Positions 17,811 to 26,607 of a stretch of DNA of 64,000 bases are shown one piece after another. Positions within the stretch are counted from its first letter, which is position 1. The number at the start of each line of letters is the position of its first letter. The stretch is from Ectopseudomonas composti (GTDB lineage Bacteria > Pseudomonadota > Gammaproteobacteria > Pseudomonadales > Pseudomonadaceae). A program made the position numbers and the translations under genes. The stretch is taken from NCBI RefSeq assembly GCF_900115475.1, contig NZ_FOWP01000004.1, forward strand, positions 362,667 to 426,666, read 5' to 3'. The notes under the pieces are model-generated. The model searched no databases and was not told the origin of the DNA. It saw only the letters and a program-made list of their open reading frames with translations.

Positions 17811-19370
17811 ATGAGTCGTTGTTCTGGAGCCCGTATGGGCAAGGCCGGCAAGCTGGCCCTTTGTGTGCTCCCCATGCTGTTCGCTGCCCATAGCTGGGCA
17901 TTCGATCTGGATGATGTGGCGGTCAAGGCCAAGGCACTTGCCGCAGAAAGCTACAGTGCGCCGCAGAGCCGCCTGCCGGCCTCGCTGCGCGAGCTGCCGT
18001 TCGCCAGTTATCAGAAGGTTCGCTTCCTCGAAGAAAAAGCACACTGGGCTGACGGCAAAACGCCGTTCCGGCTTTATTTCTTCCATCAAGGTATGCACTT
18101 CGATATCCCGGTGAAGATCAACGAAGTGACCGCCGAAGGCACTAACGAGATCAAGTACGACCCGTCGATGTTCGACTTCGGTGATCTGAACCTGAACCCG
18201 GATGACCTCAAGGATCTCGGCTTCGCCGGTTTCAAGGTGATCAACGAGATCAATACCAACGGTCGGCACGATGAGGTGATGAGCGTGCTGGGCGCCAGCT
18301 ACTTCCGCATCGTTGGCAAGGGCCAGGTGTTCGGTCTTTCCGCTCGTGGCCTGGCTATCGACACCGCGCTGCCGTCCGGCGAGGAGTTTCCGCGCTTCAG
18401 CGAGTTCTGGATCGAGAAGCCACAACCGGATCGTCGCAGCCTGGTGATCTACGCGCTGCTCGAGTCGCCGCGCGCCACCGGCGCTTACCGCATGGAAATC
18501 AAGCCGGGCCGCGACAGCGTGCTCGAGGTGCAATCGAAGGTGTACCTGCGCGAAAACGTCGAGAAGCTCGGTATCGCACCTTTGACCAGCATGTTCCTGT
18601 TCGGCGCCAACCAACCCTGGCCACGCCCGAACTATCGTCCGCAACTGCACGACTCCGATGGTCTGGCCATCCATGCCGGTAATGGCGAGTGGATCTGGCG
18701 TCCGCTGAACAACCCGCAGCGCCTCAACGTCAGCAGCTACCGCATCGATAACCCGCGCGGTTTCGGCCTGATGCAGCGTGGTCGCGACTTCAACCAGTAC
18801 CAGGATCTCGACGACCGCTACGAGCTGCGCCCGAGCGGCTGGGTGGAAACCGTCGGTGACTGGGGCACGGGTCATGTCGAGCTGGTGGAGATCCCCACGC
18901 CGGACGAAACCAACGACAACATCGTCGCGCTGTGGCGCCCGGACAAGCTGCCGGCCCAGGGTGAGTCGCTGGATGTCGCCTATCGCCTACACTTCAGCCG
19001 TGACGACGCCAAGCTGCATGATCCAGAGCTGGCCATGGTCAGCCAGACTCGTCTATCCGAGGGCGACATCAAGCAGGCCAACCTGATCCGTCAGGCCGAT
19101 GGCAGTACCGCGCTGGTGGTTGATTTCGTCGGTGAGGAACTGGCCAAGCGTTCGCCCGATGCGGCGCCGAGTGCGCAGGTCAGTGTCGATGGCAACGCCG
19201 AACTGCTGGAAGACAGCCTGCGTTACAACCCGGTCAGCAAGGGCTGGCGGTTGACCCTGCGGATCAAGGTCAAGAACCCGGCGCAGCCGGTAGAAATGCG
19301 TGCCGCCCTGGTCGAGGACGGCAAGCCCTTGTCGGAAACCTGGAGCTATCAGCTGCCTTCCCATGAATAA
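17811..19370 (+). CDS. opgG: Periplasmic glucan biosynthesis protein OpgG
   Basis: 519 residues. A signal peptide (about residues 9-31, ending AAHSWA) is followed by FDLDDV and the full OpgG/MdoG fold. Recognisable segments are [73 protein letters not shown] and RPLNNP. OpgG acts in the periplasm on the beta-glucan backbone made by OpgH, giving osmoregulated periplasmic glucans. GGAGG at 17796 lies 10 bases before the ATG and 4 before an in-frame GTG at 17805, so the start is slightly uncertain. The gene overlaps opgH by 8 bases. Confidence 0.95.
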   Translation: MSRCSGARMGKAGKLALCVLPMLFAAHSWAFDLDDVAVKAKALAAESYSAPQSRLPASLRELPFASYQKVRFLEEKAHWADGKTPFRLYFFHQGMHFDIPVKINEVTAEGTNEIKYDPSMFDFGDLNLNPDDLKDLGFAGFKVINEINTNGRHDEVMSVLGASYFRIVGKGQVFGLSARGLAIDTALPSGEEFPRFSEFWIEKPQPDRRSLVIYALLESPRATGAYRMEIKPGRDSVLEVQSKVYLRENVEKLGIAPLTSMFLFGANQPWPRPNYRPQLHDSDGLAIHAGNGEWIWRPLNNPQRLNVSSYRIDNPRGFGLMQRGRDFNQYQDLDDRYELRPSGWVETVGDWGTGHVELVEIPTPDETNDNIVALWRPDKLPAQGESLDVAYRLHFSRDDAKLHDPELAMVSQTRLSEGDIKQANLIRQADGSTALVVDFVGEELAKRSPDAAPSAQVSVDGNAELLEDSLRYNPVSKGWRLTLRIKVKNPAQPVEMRAALVEDGKPLSETWSYQLPSHE

Positions 19371-21903
19371 CACTCTAGACCCTTCAAAAATCCAGGAGTA
19401 CCTGGGCGAACTGCCGCTCGATCAGGAGCGGCAGCAGGCTCTGGCACAGCAACTGGAGGAGCAGGGTGGGGATCTCGCCACTTTGCACCGTGCCCTGCAC
19501 GAGGACGATCTCGCGGCCGCTGAACCCCTGGAAGAAACCCGCGAGATGCTCGACTCGGTGCCGGCCCGGCTGACGCTGGGTTGGCCGGATGCGCTCGAGC
19601 GCGGTTGCCGCATCGTGCAGGACCACCAGGGTCGTCCAACCATCGATTCGACGCCGCCAATCACGCGCACACGCATGGTGCCGGAGCCCTGGCAGATCAA
19701 CATCCTAGATCGCGGCTGGCGCCGTCTGAAGGGCGAGAAACCGAGCCCGCGGCCGCGCACGCGCGAGAGCGAAGACTTCGCCGAAGAGCGTTGGCGGCAT
19801 GTCGCCGCAGTGCGCCGAACTGCGCTGCTGGTGCTGATGATCACGCAAACGGTGGTCGCCACCTGGTACATGAAGTCGGTGCTGCCTTATCAGGGCTGGT
19901 CGCTGGTCGATCTGGGTCTGGTGTTCGAGCAGCCCTGGCAGGAGTCGGCACGGCAGATCCTGCCCTATGTGGTACAGACCAGCATCCTGGCGCTGTTCGC
20001 CCTGCTGTTCTGCTGGGTGTCGATGGGCTTCTGGACCGCGCTGATGGGCTTCTTCCAGTTGCTCAAGGGGCGTGACCGCTACAGCATCTCCGCCAGCAGT
20101 TGCGGTGATGAGCCGATTTCGCCGCGGGCACGTACCGCACTGGTCATGCCGATTGCCAACGAGCACGTGCCGCGTGTATTCGCCGGCCTGCGTGCGACCT
20201 TCGAGTCGCTCAAGGCCACCGGGCAACTCGAGCATTTCGATTTCTTCGTCCTCAGCGACAGCAACGACCCGGACATCTGTGTGGCCGAGCAGCAGGCCTG
20301 GATGGAGCTGTGCCGTGAGGTGGAAGGCTTCGGCCATATCTTCTACCGCCGCCGCCGGCGCCGGGTTAAGCGCAAAAGCGGCAACATCGACGACTTCTGC
20401 CGTCGTTGGGGCAGCAACTACCGCTACATGGTGGTGCTCGATGCCGACAGCGTGATGAGCGGCGAATGCCTGACTCGCCTGGTGCGGCTGATGGAGGCCA
20501 ACCCAGGCGCCGGGATCATCCAGACCGCGCCCAAGGCTTCCGGCATGGATACCCTCTATGCGCGGCTGCAACAGTTCGCCACCAGTGTTTACGGGCCGCT
20601 GTTCACCGCAGGCCTCAACTTCTGGCAACTGGGTGAATCGCACTACTGGGGCCACAACGCGATCATTCGGGTGAAACCCTTCATCGAGCACTGCGCGTTG
20701 GCGCCATTGCCCGGAACGGGGTCGTTCGCTGGCGCGATCCTCTCCCACGACTTCGTCGAGGCGGCGCTGATGCGCCGTGCTGGCTGGGGCGTGTGGATCG
20801 CCTATGACCTGCCAGGCAGTTATGAAGAGTTGCCGCCTAACCTGCTCGACGAGCTCAAGCGCGACCGCCGCTGGTGCCACGGCAACCTGATGAACTTCCG
20901 TCTGTTCCTGGTGCGTGGCATGCATGCCGTGCACCGCGTGGTGTTCCTCACTGGCGTGATGTCCTACCTGTCCGCGCCGCTGTGGCTGCTGTTCCTGGTG
21001 CTGTCCACCAGCTTGCTGGCAATCCATACGTTGATGGTGCCGGAGTACTTCCTGCAGCCCAACCAGCTCTACCCCTTGTGGCCGCGCTGGCAGCCGGAAG
21101 AGGCCGTTGCGCTGTTCTCCGCCACCATGACCCTGCTGTTCCTGCCCAAGCTGCTCAGCGTGCTGCTGATCTGGATCAAGGGCGCGGAGGCCTACGGTGG
21201 CCGCACGCGCGTGCTGTTATCGATGCTGCTGGAAGCCTCCTGCTCGGTGTTGCTGGCGCCGGTACGCATGCTGTTCCACAGCCTGTTCGTCACCGCCGCC
21301 TTCCTTGGTTGGTCGGTGCAGTGGAACTCGCCGCAGCGCGTGGATGATTCGACGCCCTGGAGCGAGGCGTTCCGCCGTCATGGCACCCAGGTGTTGATCG
21401 GTATCAGTTGGACTGCATTGGTCGCCTGGCTCAACCCGGATTTTCTCTGGTGGTTGGCGCCTATCGTGGTGTCACTGGTGCTGTCGCCGGTGGTCTCGGT
21501 GTTGACCAGCCGTACTGCGCCGGGGTTGGCAGCGCGGCGCAGCAAGCTGTTCCTGATCCCTGAAGAGCACAAGGTGCCGCGTGAGCTGAGCAACACTTCC
21601 GAGTACGAGCAACTGAACAGCTCGCGAGCGCTGCACAAGGGCTTCCTGCGTGCCGTGGTCGACCCGCTGTACAACGCCCTGGTCTGCGCCATGGCTCGCG
21701 CCCGCCACGCCAAGGTGGTGCCGGCGGCCGAAGCGTTGCGCGATGAGCGTATCGAGGAAATCCTCAATGCCGGACCTGAAGGTCAGGTCGAGGCGACCCG
21801 CTGGCGTCTGCTCAACGATCCTGACGGCATGGCGCGCCTGCATGCGCGTATCTGGCAGGAACCGCAATACCACGCCTGGCGCGAAGCGCTGCGCGACGCC
21901 TGA
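19363..21903 (+). CDS. opgH: Glucan glucosyltransferase OpgH
   Basis: 846 residues. This inner-membrane family 2 glycosyltransferase polymerises glucose from UDP-glucose into the periplasmic glucan backbone. Two N-terminal membrane helices (about 155-210) are followed by the cytoplasmic catalytic domain with [11 protein letters not shown], the metal-binding [11 protein letters not shown], the catalytic [16 protein letters not shown] and the QxxRW-equivalent RDRRWCHGN. Further membrane helices occupy about 520-730. The start overlaps the end of opgG by 8 bases, indicating translational coupling. Confidence 0.95.
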   Translation: MNNTLDPSKIQEYLGELPLDQERQQALAQQLEEQGGDLATLHRALHEDDLAAAEPLEETREMLDSVPARLTLGWPDALERGCRIVQDHQGRPTIDSTPPITRTRMVPEPWQINILDRGWRRLKGEKPSPRPRTRESEDFAEERWRHVAAVRRTALLVLMITQTVVATWYMKSVLPYQGWSLVDLGLVFEQPWQESARQILPYVVQTSILALFALLFCWVSMGFWTALMGFFQLLKGRDRYSISASSCGDEPISPRARTALVMPIANEHVPRVFAGLRATFESLKATGQLEHFDFFVLSDSNDPDICVAEQQAWMELCREVEGFGHIFYRRRRRRVKRKSGNIDDFCRRWGSNYRYMVVLDADSVMSGECLTRLVRLMEANPGAGIIQTAPKASGMDTLYARLQQFATSVYGPLFTAGLNFWQLGESHYWGHNAIIRVKPFIEHCALAPLPGTGSFAGAILSHDFVEAALMRRAGWGVWIAYDLPGSYEELPPNLLDELKRDRRWCHGNLMNFRLFLVRGMHAVHRVVFLTGVMSYLSAPLWLLFLVLSTSLLAIHTLMVPEYFLQPNQLYPLWPRWQPEEAVALFSATMTLLFLPKLLSVLLIWIKGAEAYGGRTRVLLSMLLEASCSVLLAPVRMLFHSLFVTAAFLGWSVQWNSPQRVDDSTPWSEAFRRHGTQVLIGISWTALVAWLNPDFLWWLAPIVVSLVLSPVVSVLTSRTAPGLAARRSKLFLIPEEHKVPRELSNTSEYEQLNSSRALHKGFLRAVVDPLYNALVCAMARARHAKVVPAAEALRDERIEEILNAGPEGQVEATRWRLLNDPDGMARLHARIWQEPQYHAWREALRDA

Positions 21904-21911
21904 TCATCCGG

Positions 21912-21937
21912 CACGTCCTCGTATTCACGGGGACGTG
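21912..21937 (+). terminator. Hairpin after opgGH
   Basis: CACGTCC and GGACGTG pair across a 12-base loop just after the opgH stop codon, with inner bases able to extend the stem. No proper T-run follows, so termination activity is uncertain. Confidence 0.4.
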
Positions 21938-22084
21938 TCGTGATGCCTTTCTGACATCCTTGCTAACATCTCTCTTGCTCATGATTTGAGTCGGCGCGGC
22001 ACCATTGGCTCTGGAACGGGTCTTTCGCACCGATAGCGGCATGAAGCCGCGTAGATTTCATTGATGACATTGGAGAGAACCGTG

Positions 22085-22618
22085 ATGTCGAACCTGCATG
22101 ATTCCGCGCAGCGCTATGGCGCCGTGACGCGCCTGCTGCACTGGGGTATGGCCGTTCTGCTCGGTTGGCAATTCGTGACCGTGCTCGCGCACACCCTGGT
22201 TGAGGACAGCGGCCTGGACAAATTCGCCTGGGGTACGCATAAGGCGACGGGGCTGTTGCTCATGGTGCTGGTGGTGATTCGCGTGCTTTGGGCGCTGTAC
22301 AACAGCGGCCGCCGGCCAGCGCCAGTAAGCTCGTTCGCGCGCATTGGCCATCTGGCGTTGTATGGCCTGTTGTTCGTGATTCCCTTTATCGCTCTGTTGC
22401 GCCAGTACGGCTCGGGGCGCGAATTCGTGGCCTTCGGCATGAGCGTCATGCCCGGTTTCAGCGATGGCAAAATCGAGTGGATGATCGCTCCTGCCAGCCT
22501 GCTGCACGGCAATCTTGGCTGGCTGCTGCTGTTCATGGTGATTGGTCACGCGGCCATGGCTTTCGTTCATCGCCGTCAGGGCGGTGAGGACGTGCTGGCA
22601 CGCATGATCGGTCGTTGA
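22085..22618 (+). CDS. Cytochrome b561 family protein
   Basis: 177 residues with four membrane helices and the conserved haem-ligand histidines of the bacterial b561 family: RLLHWGMAVLLGWQF, GTHKATGLLLMVLVVIRVLWALYN and LLHGNLGWLLLFMVIGHAAMAFVH. The protein should carry two b haems and shuttle electrons between quinol and a periplasmic partner, or scavenge superoxide as CybB does. GGAGAG lies just before the ATG at 22085. It is the last gene before the first Rsm-like RNA, whose upstream box starts 11 bases after the stop. Confidence 0.9.
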   Translation: MSNLHDSAQRYGAVTRLLHWGMAVLLGWQFVTVLAHTLVEDSGLDKFAWGTHKATGLLLMVLVVIRVLWALYNSGRRPAPVSSFARIGHLALYGLLFVIPFIALLRQYGSGREFVAFGMSVMPGFSDGKIEWMIAPASLLHGNLGWLLLFMVIGHAAMAFVHRRQGGEDVLARMIGR

Positions 22619-22628
22619 TCCTGCCGGC

Positions 22629-22646
22629 TATAGCGAATGTCTTACA
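22629..22646 (+). promoter_or_regulatory. GacA-type upstream box of first Rsm RNA
   Basis: TATAGCGAATGTCTTACA matches the right half (CTTACA) of the GacA upstream activating sequence TGTAAG-N6-CTTACA exactly and the left half in only about half of its positions. The same block recurs 45 bases before the promoter of the second RNA, so it is conserved within the duplication. Confidence 0.55.
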
Positions 22647-22701
22647 CGCAGTGGCGGTAAGCGCCGCTTTTGTCCTGCTGGTTCGAGCAGTAATCTACAC
22701 A

Positions 22702-22811
22702 CATCCCCTGCAGCGATGGATCGCTGAGGATCATGGAAGATGACCAGGCCAGGATTGGCAACCGACAGGATGTCGGATGGTTGGGAAGAAACCCGCTTCG
22801 GCGGGTTTTTT
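22702..22811 (+). ncRNA. RsmX/Y/Z-family small RNA, copy 1 (rsmX-like)
   Basis: An RNA of about 110 bases predicted from structure. It would titrate the translational repressor RsmA/CsrA by presenting GGA motifs. Hairpins are CAGCGA-TGGA-TCGCTG (22711-22726), TCAT-GGAAG-ATGA (22731-22743), GCCA-GGAT-TGGC (22748-22759) and CCGACA-GGA-TGTCGG (22762-22776), each with GGA in the loop. There are seven GGA in all. The terminator is CCCGC-TTCG-GCGGG plus six T (22792-22811). A likely -10 element, TAATCT, lies at 22691 and a CTTACA box at 22641. The exact 5' end and whether it is the rsmX, rsmY or rsmZ orthologue are not determined; multiplicity and size favour rsmX. Confidence 0.85.
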
Positions 22812-22848
22812 GTTGCCTGCGATTTGACCGCCAAAGATGTCGGCAATG

Positions 22849-22873
22849 CCGGTTTTGCAGGAGCAAAAACCGG
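22849..22873. repeat. Inverted repeat, possible terminator of the GGDEF gene
   Basis: CCGGTTTTGC and GCAAAAACCGG pair with one bulge. It lies between the first Rsm RNA and the 3' end of the oppositely oriented diguanylate cyclase gene, where it could stop transcription running from the cyclase into the RNA gene. Confidence 0.4.
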
Positions 22874-22947
22874 TCGGGCGGCAAGTGTTCAGGCTGTCGC
22901 CAGTGACGTCGAAAATCGCTCCCGCCGGTTTTGTTGCCCGGGAAAGT

Positions 22948-24135
22948 TCAACCCAGGGTCAGATGGTTTCGGCCTGCCTGCTTGGCCTGATACAGCAGGC
23001 GATCCACTCGGCGGTACAACTCTTCACTGCTTTCTCCATCCTTGGCCAGGCGGGCGCCCATGCTGACAGTGAGGTGATTGGCCGTCGGCGAAGCAGAATG
23101 GGGAATGTTCAGCGTGGCTAATCCATTACGCAGCGCTTCTCCAATTGCTTGCAGTTGGTCAGCATCGCATTCATAGAGCAGCAGGGCGAACTCCTCTCCG
23201 CCCAGGCGTACCGCCATATCCATGGGGCGGCGAGCGAAGCTCTGTAGCAGTTTGCCGACCTGACGCAGGGCATCGTCACCGACCTGATGTCCGTAATGAT
23301 CGTTGAAGCGCTTGAAATGATCGATGTCGAGCATCAACAACGCGACCTTGGCTGACTCGCGCCTACCCTGGCGAAGGGCGACGTCCAGATGCTGAGTGAA
23401 GCTGCGACGGTTGTTCAGGGTGGTCAGCGGATCATGGTTGGCTTGCCAGTCCAGCAGTTGCAGCAGCAGAAATTGCTCGCGTTGGGTGTGATCCCTGACA
23501 TAGGCCCCCATCGCACAGATCAGCAGGGCCAGGCCGAAGATGAAGCACAGTCGCAGGTAATCGACCTGTTGCGCTTGCGCCAATAGCCACAGCCCAGGCA
23601 AGACGACCAGCGGCAGGCTGGCCGCGGCCAGAAGCAAATTGCTGCGAAACGACAGGCCGAGTGGAAAGAACAGGGTGATGGCCATCAGTAGCAGCACGCT
23701 ATTGGAGATGGGCACGTTCAGGTTCTGGTAGAAAATGATCGTCAGCGTGGTGCCCAGTACCAGACTCAGTAGAGTGACGGTAATCACCTGAGGGCCGTAG
23801 TGCTTGCGACTACCGTTGAACAGCAGCAGGGTGAGCAGGAAGAGGGTGAGGATGATCGAGCAACGCACCAGCAGCAGTGCCCACAGAGGTGCTGGATAGT
23901 CAGGGAAGCGTTGCCACAGATCCAGGCGCAGTAGGTCGACAAGGGTGAAAATCATCCATATACCCAGCCCCAGGACCACGGCGATTTTCTGGTAGCGCGC
24001 CTGCACCTTGCTGATGTACTGGTGGTACTCGCATTCCAGCGGCTGGCTGAAGCGCAAGAAACGGAAACCGCGGCGCAACTGTTCGGCATAGCGGTTTTCC
24101 GGGATTGAACGGAGAGCTTCCGAGGCTGAATGCAT
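22948..24135 (-). CDS. Membrane diguanylate cyclase (GGEEF)
   Basis: 395 residues. Five or six membrane helices (about 50-215) form an N-terminal domain without a recognised sensor fold. The C-terminal GGDEF domain begins HDPLTTLNNRRSFTQHL and has the active site VRLGGEEFALLL. RPMD five residues before it is an RxxD inhibitory site, so the enzyme should make c-di-GMP with product inhibition. AGGAG stands 5 bases before the ATG at 24135. The gene is enclosed by two Rsm-type small RNA genes on the other strand and is divergent from the second. The A-GGA-G ribosome binding site would be compatible with RsmA control, which is inference. Confidence 0.88.
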   Translation of the reverse strand: MHSASEALRSIPENRYAEQLRRGFRFLRFSQPLECEYHQYISKVQARYQKIAVVLGLGIWMIFTLVDLLRLDLWQRFPDYPAPLWALLLVRCSIILTLFLLTLLLFNGSRKHYGPQVITVTLLSLVLGTTLTIIFYQNLNVPISNSVLLLMAITLFFPLGLSFRSNLLLAAASLPLVVLPGLWLLAQAQQVDYLRLCFIFGLALLICAMGAYVRDHTQREQFLLLQLLDWQANHDPLTTLNNRRSFTQHLDVALRQGRRESAKVALLMLDIDHFKRFNDHYGHQVGDDALRQVGKLLQSFARRPMDMAVRLGGEEFALLLYECDADQLQAIGEALRNGLATLNIPHSASPTANHLTVSMGARLAKDGESSEELYRRVDRLLYQAKQAGRNHLTLG

Positions 24136-24193
24136 GACGACTCCTAGTTTCACTGAGCATAAGGTGCCCGGCGGAATCGTCAATCAGTAACGC

Positions 24194-24211
24194 TATGGCG
24201 AATGTCTTACA
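24194..24211 (+). promoter_or_regulatory. GacA-type upstream box of second Rsm RNA
   Basis: TATGGCGAATGTCTTACA differs from the first copy by a single base and ends in the perfect half-site CTTACA, again 45 bases before TAATCT. It lies between the divergent diguanylate cyclase gene and the RNA, so binding could influence both. Confidence 0.55.
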
Positions 24212-24266
24212 CGCTCTGGCGCCAAGCGCTGCTATTGATACTAACGCTTGATCATTAATCTACACA

Positions 24267-24376
24267 CATCCCCTGCAGCGATGGATCGCTGAGGATCAAG
24301 GAAGATAACCAGGCCAGGATTGGCCGCCGACAGTATGTCGGGTGGTTGGGAAGAAACCCGCTTCGGCGGGTTTTTT
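24267..24376 (+). ncRNA. RsmX/Y/Z-family small RNA, copy 2 (rsmX-like)
   Basis: From TAATCT (24256) to the end of the T-run this copy is 121 bases, the same length as copy 1, and I count six differences and no gaps. The first hairpin (24276-24291), the GCCA-GGAT-TGGC hairpin (24313-24324) and the terminator (24357-24376) are intact. The second hairpin is lost by two changes (TCAA...ATAA). The last one (24327-24341) keeps its six-pair stem but its loop is GTA instead of GGA. Five GGA remain against seven. The RNA should still bind RsmA but with fewer sites. It is followed after 18 bases by the end of a convergent MFS gene. Confidence 0.83.
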
Positions 24377-24394
24377 GTTGCCTGCCAAAAATAT

Positions 24395-25582
24395 TCACTC
24401 CTCCTTGCTGATAAACACCAGCAGTGCCAGCAGCGGCAATCCCGCCGCCAGTAGCGCTGTGCCTGACCAGCCGAAACGCTCGTAGACAGGGCTGGCCAAC
24501 GCCGAGCCGATGGCGCCGCCGACGAAGATGCTGGTCATGTACAGCGCATTGAGGCGGGCGCGGCTTTGCGGCTCCAGCGCATAGATGCTGCGTTGGCCCA
24601 GCACCATGCTCATCTGCACGGCGAAATCCAGCACGATGGCGGTGGCGATCAGGCCGATCCAGCCCAGCCCAGTGCTCAGCAGGTTGGGGGCAAAAGCCAA
24701 GGGGGCGAGGATCAGTGCCGCCAGGCTGGCGCGCCAGGTATGGCCGGCATCGGCCAGGCGTCCGGCGATGGGCGCTGCCACCGCGCCGATGGCCCCAGCA
24801 AGAGCGAACAGGGCGATGTCCTGCTGGCTCAAACCGAGATGACGCGACAGCTCCAGCGGCGCCACTGTCCAGAACAGGCTGAAGCTGGCAAACATCAGGC
24901 CCTGGTAGAGCGCACGGCGCCGCAAGGTCGGGTAGCGACGCAGCAGGTGTATCAGCGAGGCCAGCAGTTGTCCGTAGCTGGCGCGGTGGCTGGGGGCGTG
25001 GCGCGGAATGGTAGTAGCGATCACTAGGGTGATCACCAGCATCAGGCCTGCCGCCATCAGGTACACCGCGCGCCAGCCGAACTCGCCAGCCACCAGGCTG
25101 GCCAGCGGCCGTGCCAGCAGGATGCCCAGCAACAGGCCGCTCATGATATTGCCCACCACGCGGCCACGGCTGGCCTCAGGTGCCAGGTTGGCGGCCAGGG
25201 GAATCAGCATCTGCACCGAGACCGAGCTGAGGCCGATCAGCAGCGCCAGACCGAGGAACAGATCCGGCTGACTCGCGAAGGCGGCGGCCAGAAGGCAGAG
25301 CAGGGCGGCTGCGGTGGTGATCAGCATCAGCCGTCGGCTTTCCAGCAGGTCCGCCAAGGGCACCAGGAACAGCAGGCCGAGGGCATAGCCGATCTGCGTC
25401 AGCGAAACGATCAGGCTGGCGCGTTCGGCGTTGAGGCCAACATCCGGGGCGATCAGTTCGATGATCGGCTGGGCGTAGTAGAGGTTTGCGACGATGGCGC
25501 CGCAGCACAGGGCGAACAGCAGTACCAAGGCTTGCGGCAGTGATGCGGACTCGTGGGTGAGCGAAGTGCTCTGGCTGGTCAT
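24395..25582 (-). CDS. MFS transporter (YnfM-like)
   Basis: 395 residues with twelve predicted membrane helices. The N-terminal segment ALCCGAIVANLYYAQPIIELIAPDVGL and the motif-A loop PLADLLESRRLML are typical of drug or aromatic-compound exporters of the major facilitator superfamily. A LysR gene lies just upstream on the same strand (stop 105 bases before this start), suggesting regulation or co-transcription. Substrate unknown. It converges with the second Rsm RNA. Confidence 0.88.
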   Translation of the reverse strand: MTSQSTSLTHESASLPQALVLLFALCCGAIVANLYYAQPIIELIAPDVGLNAERASLIVSLTQIGYALGLLFLVPLADLLESRRLMLITTAAALLCLLAAAFASQPDLFLGLALLIGLSSVSVQMLIPLAANLAPEASRGRVVGNIMSGLLLGILLARPLASLVAGEFGWRAVYLMAAGLMLVITLVIATTIPRHAPSHRASYGQLLASLIHLLRRYPTLRRRALYQGLMFASFSLFWTVAPLELSRHLGLSQQDIALFALAGAIGAVAAPIAGRLADAGHTWRASLAALILAPLAFAPNLLSTGLGWIGLIATAIVLDFAVQMSMVLGQRSIYALEPQSRARLNALYMTSIFVGGAIGSALASPVYERFGWSGTALLAAGLPLLALLVFISKEE

Positions 25583-25687
25583 GATCGGGTCTCAATGGGA
25601 TGGGGCGACAGACGCAAGGTTAGGCAGACCGCGCCGCATGGAGAATCCACCCGCTGGGCAACAGTGCGTTGCGCACTGTGCAAAGGC

Positions 25688-26587
25688 CTAATCCTTCAGC
25701 AATGCCTGGAGGAATTCGCTGAAGGCGGCGATGCGCCGAGAACCGCGGTGGTTCGGCAGGTACAGCAGGTGGATGGTGCCTTCGTGCGGGCCAGGTGCGA
25801 CTTCGTAGTCGGGCAGCAGGCGCTGCAGCTTGCCATTGTCCACGTCGTCGCGTACCAGCCAGTCCGATAGCAGCGCGATGCCCTGACCATCCAGCGCCGC
25901 CTGGCGCAGGATATCGGCGTTGTTGCTGCGCAGGCGTCCGCTGATCGGCACCTGCAGCGTCGCGCCCTGCTGCTCGAAACGCCAGTAGTTCGCCGGGCTG
26001 CCGTAGTCATACTGCAGGCAGGCGTGCGCCTGCAGTGCGTCCGGGTGGCTGACCGGCGAGGTGCGTGCGAGGTACTGCGGGCTAGCCACCAGCCAGCGGT
26101 GGAAGCTGCCGACACGCTGGCTGACCACGTCGTCGCTGACGATGGAGGCGCCCAGGCGCAGAGCCAGGTCGACCCGTTCGCTGAGCAGATCGACCACCTC
26201 GTCGGTCACGCGCAGGGTCAGTTCCAGTTGTGGGTGTCGCTGCAGCAGCTTGCCGAGGTGCGGGGCGATGATGCGTCGGGCGAACTCCACCGGCACGCTT
26301 ACGGCCAGCCTGCCACGTACCTCTTCGCCGTTGTCGGTCACGGCGGCATCGGCCTCGTCGAGTGCGTTGAGGATGGCCAGGGCGCGCTCGAAATACTCGC
26401 GTCCAGCCTCGCTGACGCTGATCTGCCGTGTGTTGCGGTTGAGCAGCACACAGCCCAGCTCCTGCTCTAGGGCGTTGACCGCGCGTGTCACCGACGAGGT
26501 GGCCAGGCCCAGTTGCCGCGCCGCAGCGGAGAAACCACCGCAGCGTACGGTGGCGACGAAGGTGCGCAGAGCCAGCAGTTTGTCCAT
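25688..26587 (-). CDS. LysR family transcriptional regulator
   Basis: 299 residues beginning MDKLLALRTFVATVRCGGFSAAARQLGLATSSVTRAVNALEQELGC, the LysR winged helix-turn-helix, followed by a substrate-binding-like effector domain (about 90-295). Its closest style is the CrgA-type subgroup (RLAVSVPVEFARRIIAPHL). The longer frame to 26779 runs into the helicase gene and is rejected. It stands 20 bases after the UvrD-like gene and just before the MFS gene, whose expression it probably controls. Confidence 0.88.
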   Translation of the reverse strand: MDKLLALRTFVATVRCGGFSAAARQLGLATSSVTRAVNALEQELGCVLLNRNTRQISVSEAGREYFERALAILNALDEADAAVTDNGEEVRGRLAVSVPVEFARRIIAPHLGKLLQRHPQLELTLRVTDEVVDLLSERVDLALRLGASIVSDDVVSQRVGSFHRWLVASPQYLARTSPVSHPDALQAHACLQYDYGSPANYWRFEQQGATLQVPISGRLRSNNADILRQAALDGQGIALLSDWLVRDDVDNGKLQRLLPDYEVAPGPHEGTIHLLYLPNHRGSRRIAAFSEFLQALLKD

Positions 26588-26607
26588 GGGAACGCCCGAA
26601 GTGCCGA

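Noticed and set aside
22740..23066. 108-codon plus-strand frame across the first Rsm RNA
   Set aside because: It runs through the RNA hairpins and the terminator and then antisense to the GGDEF gene; no ribosome binding site.
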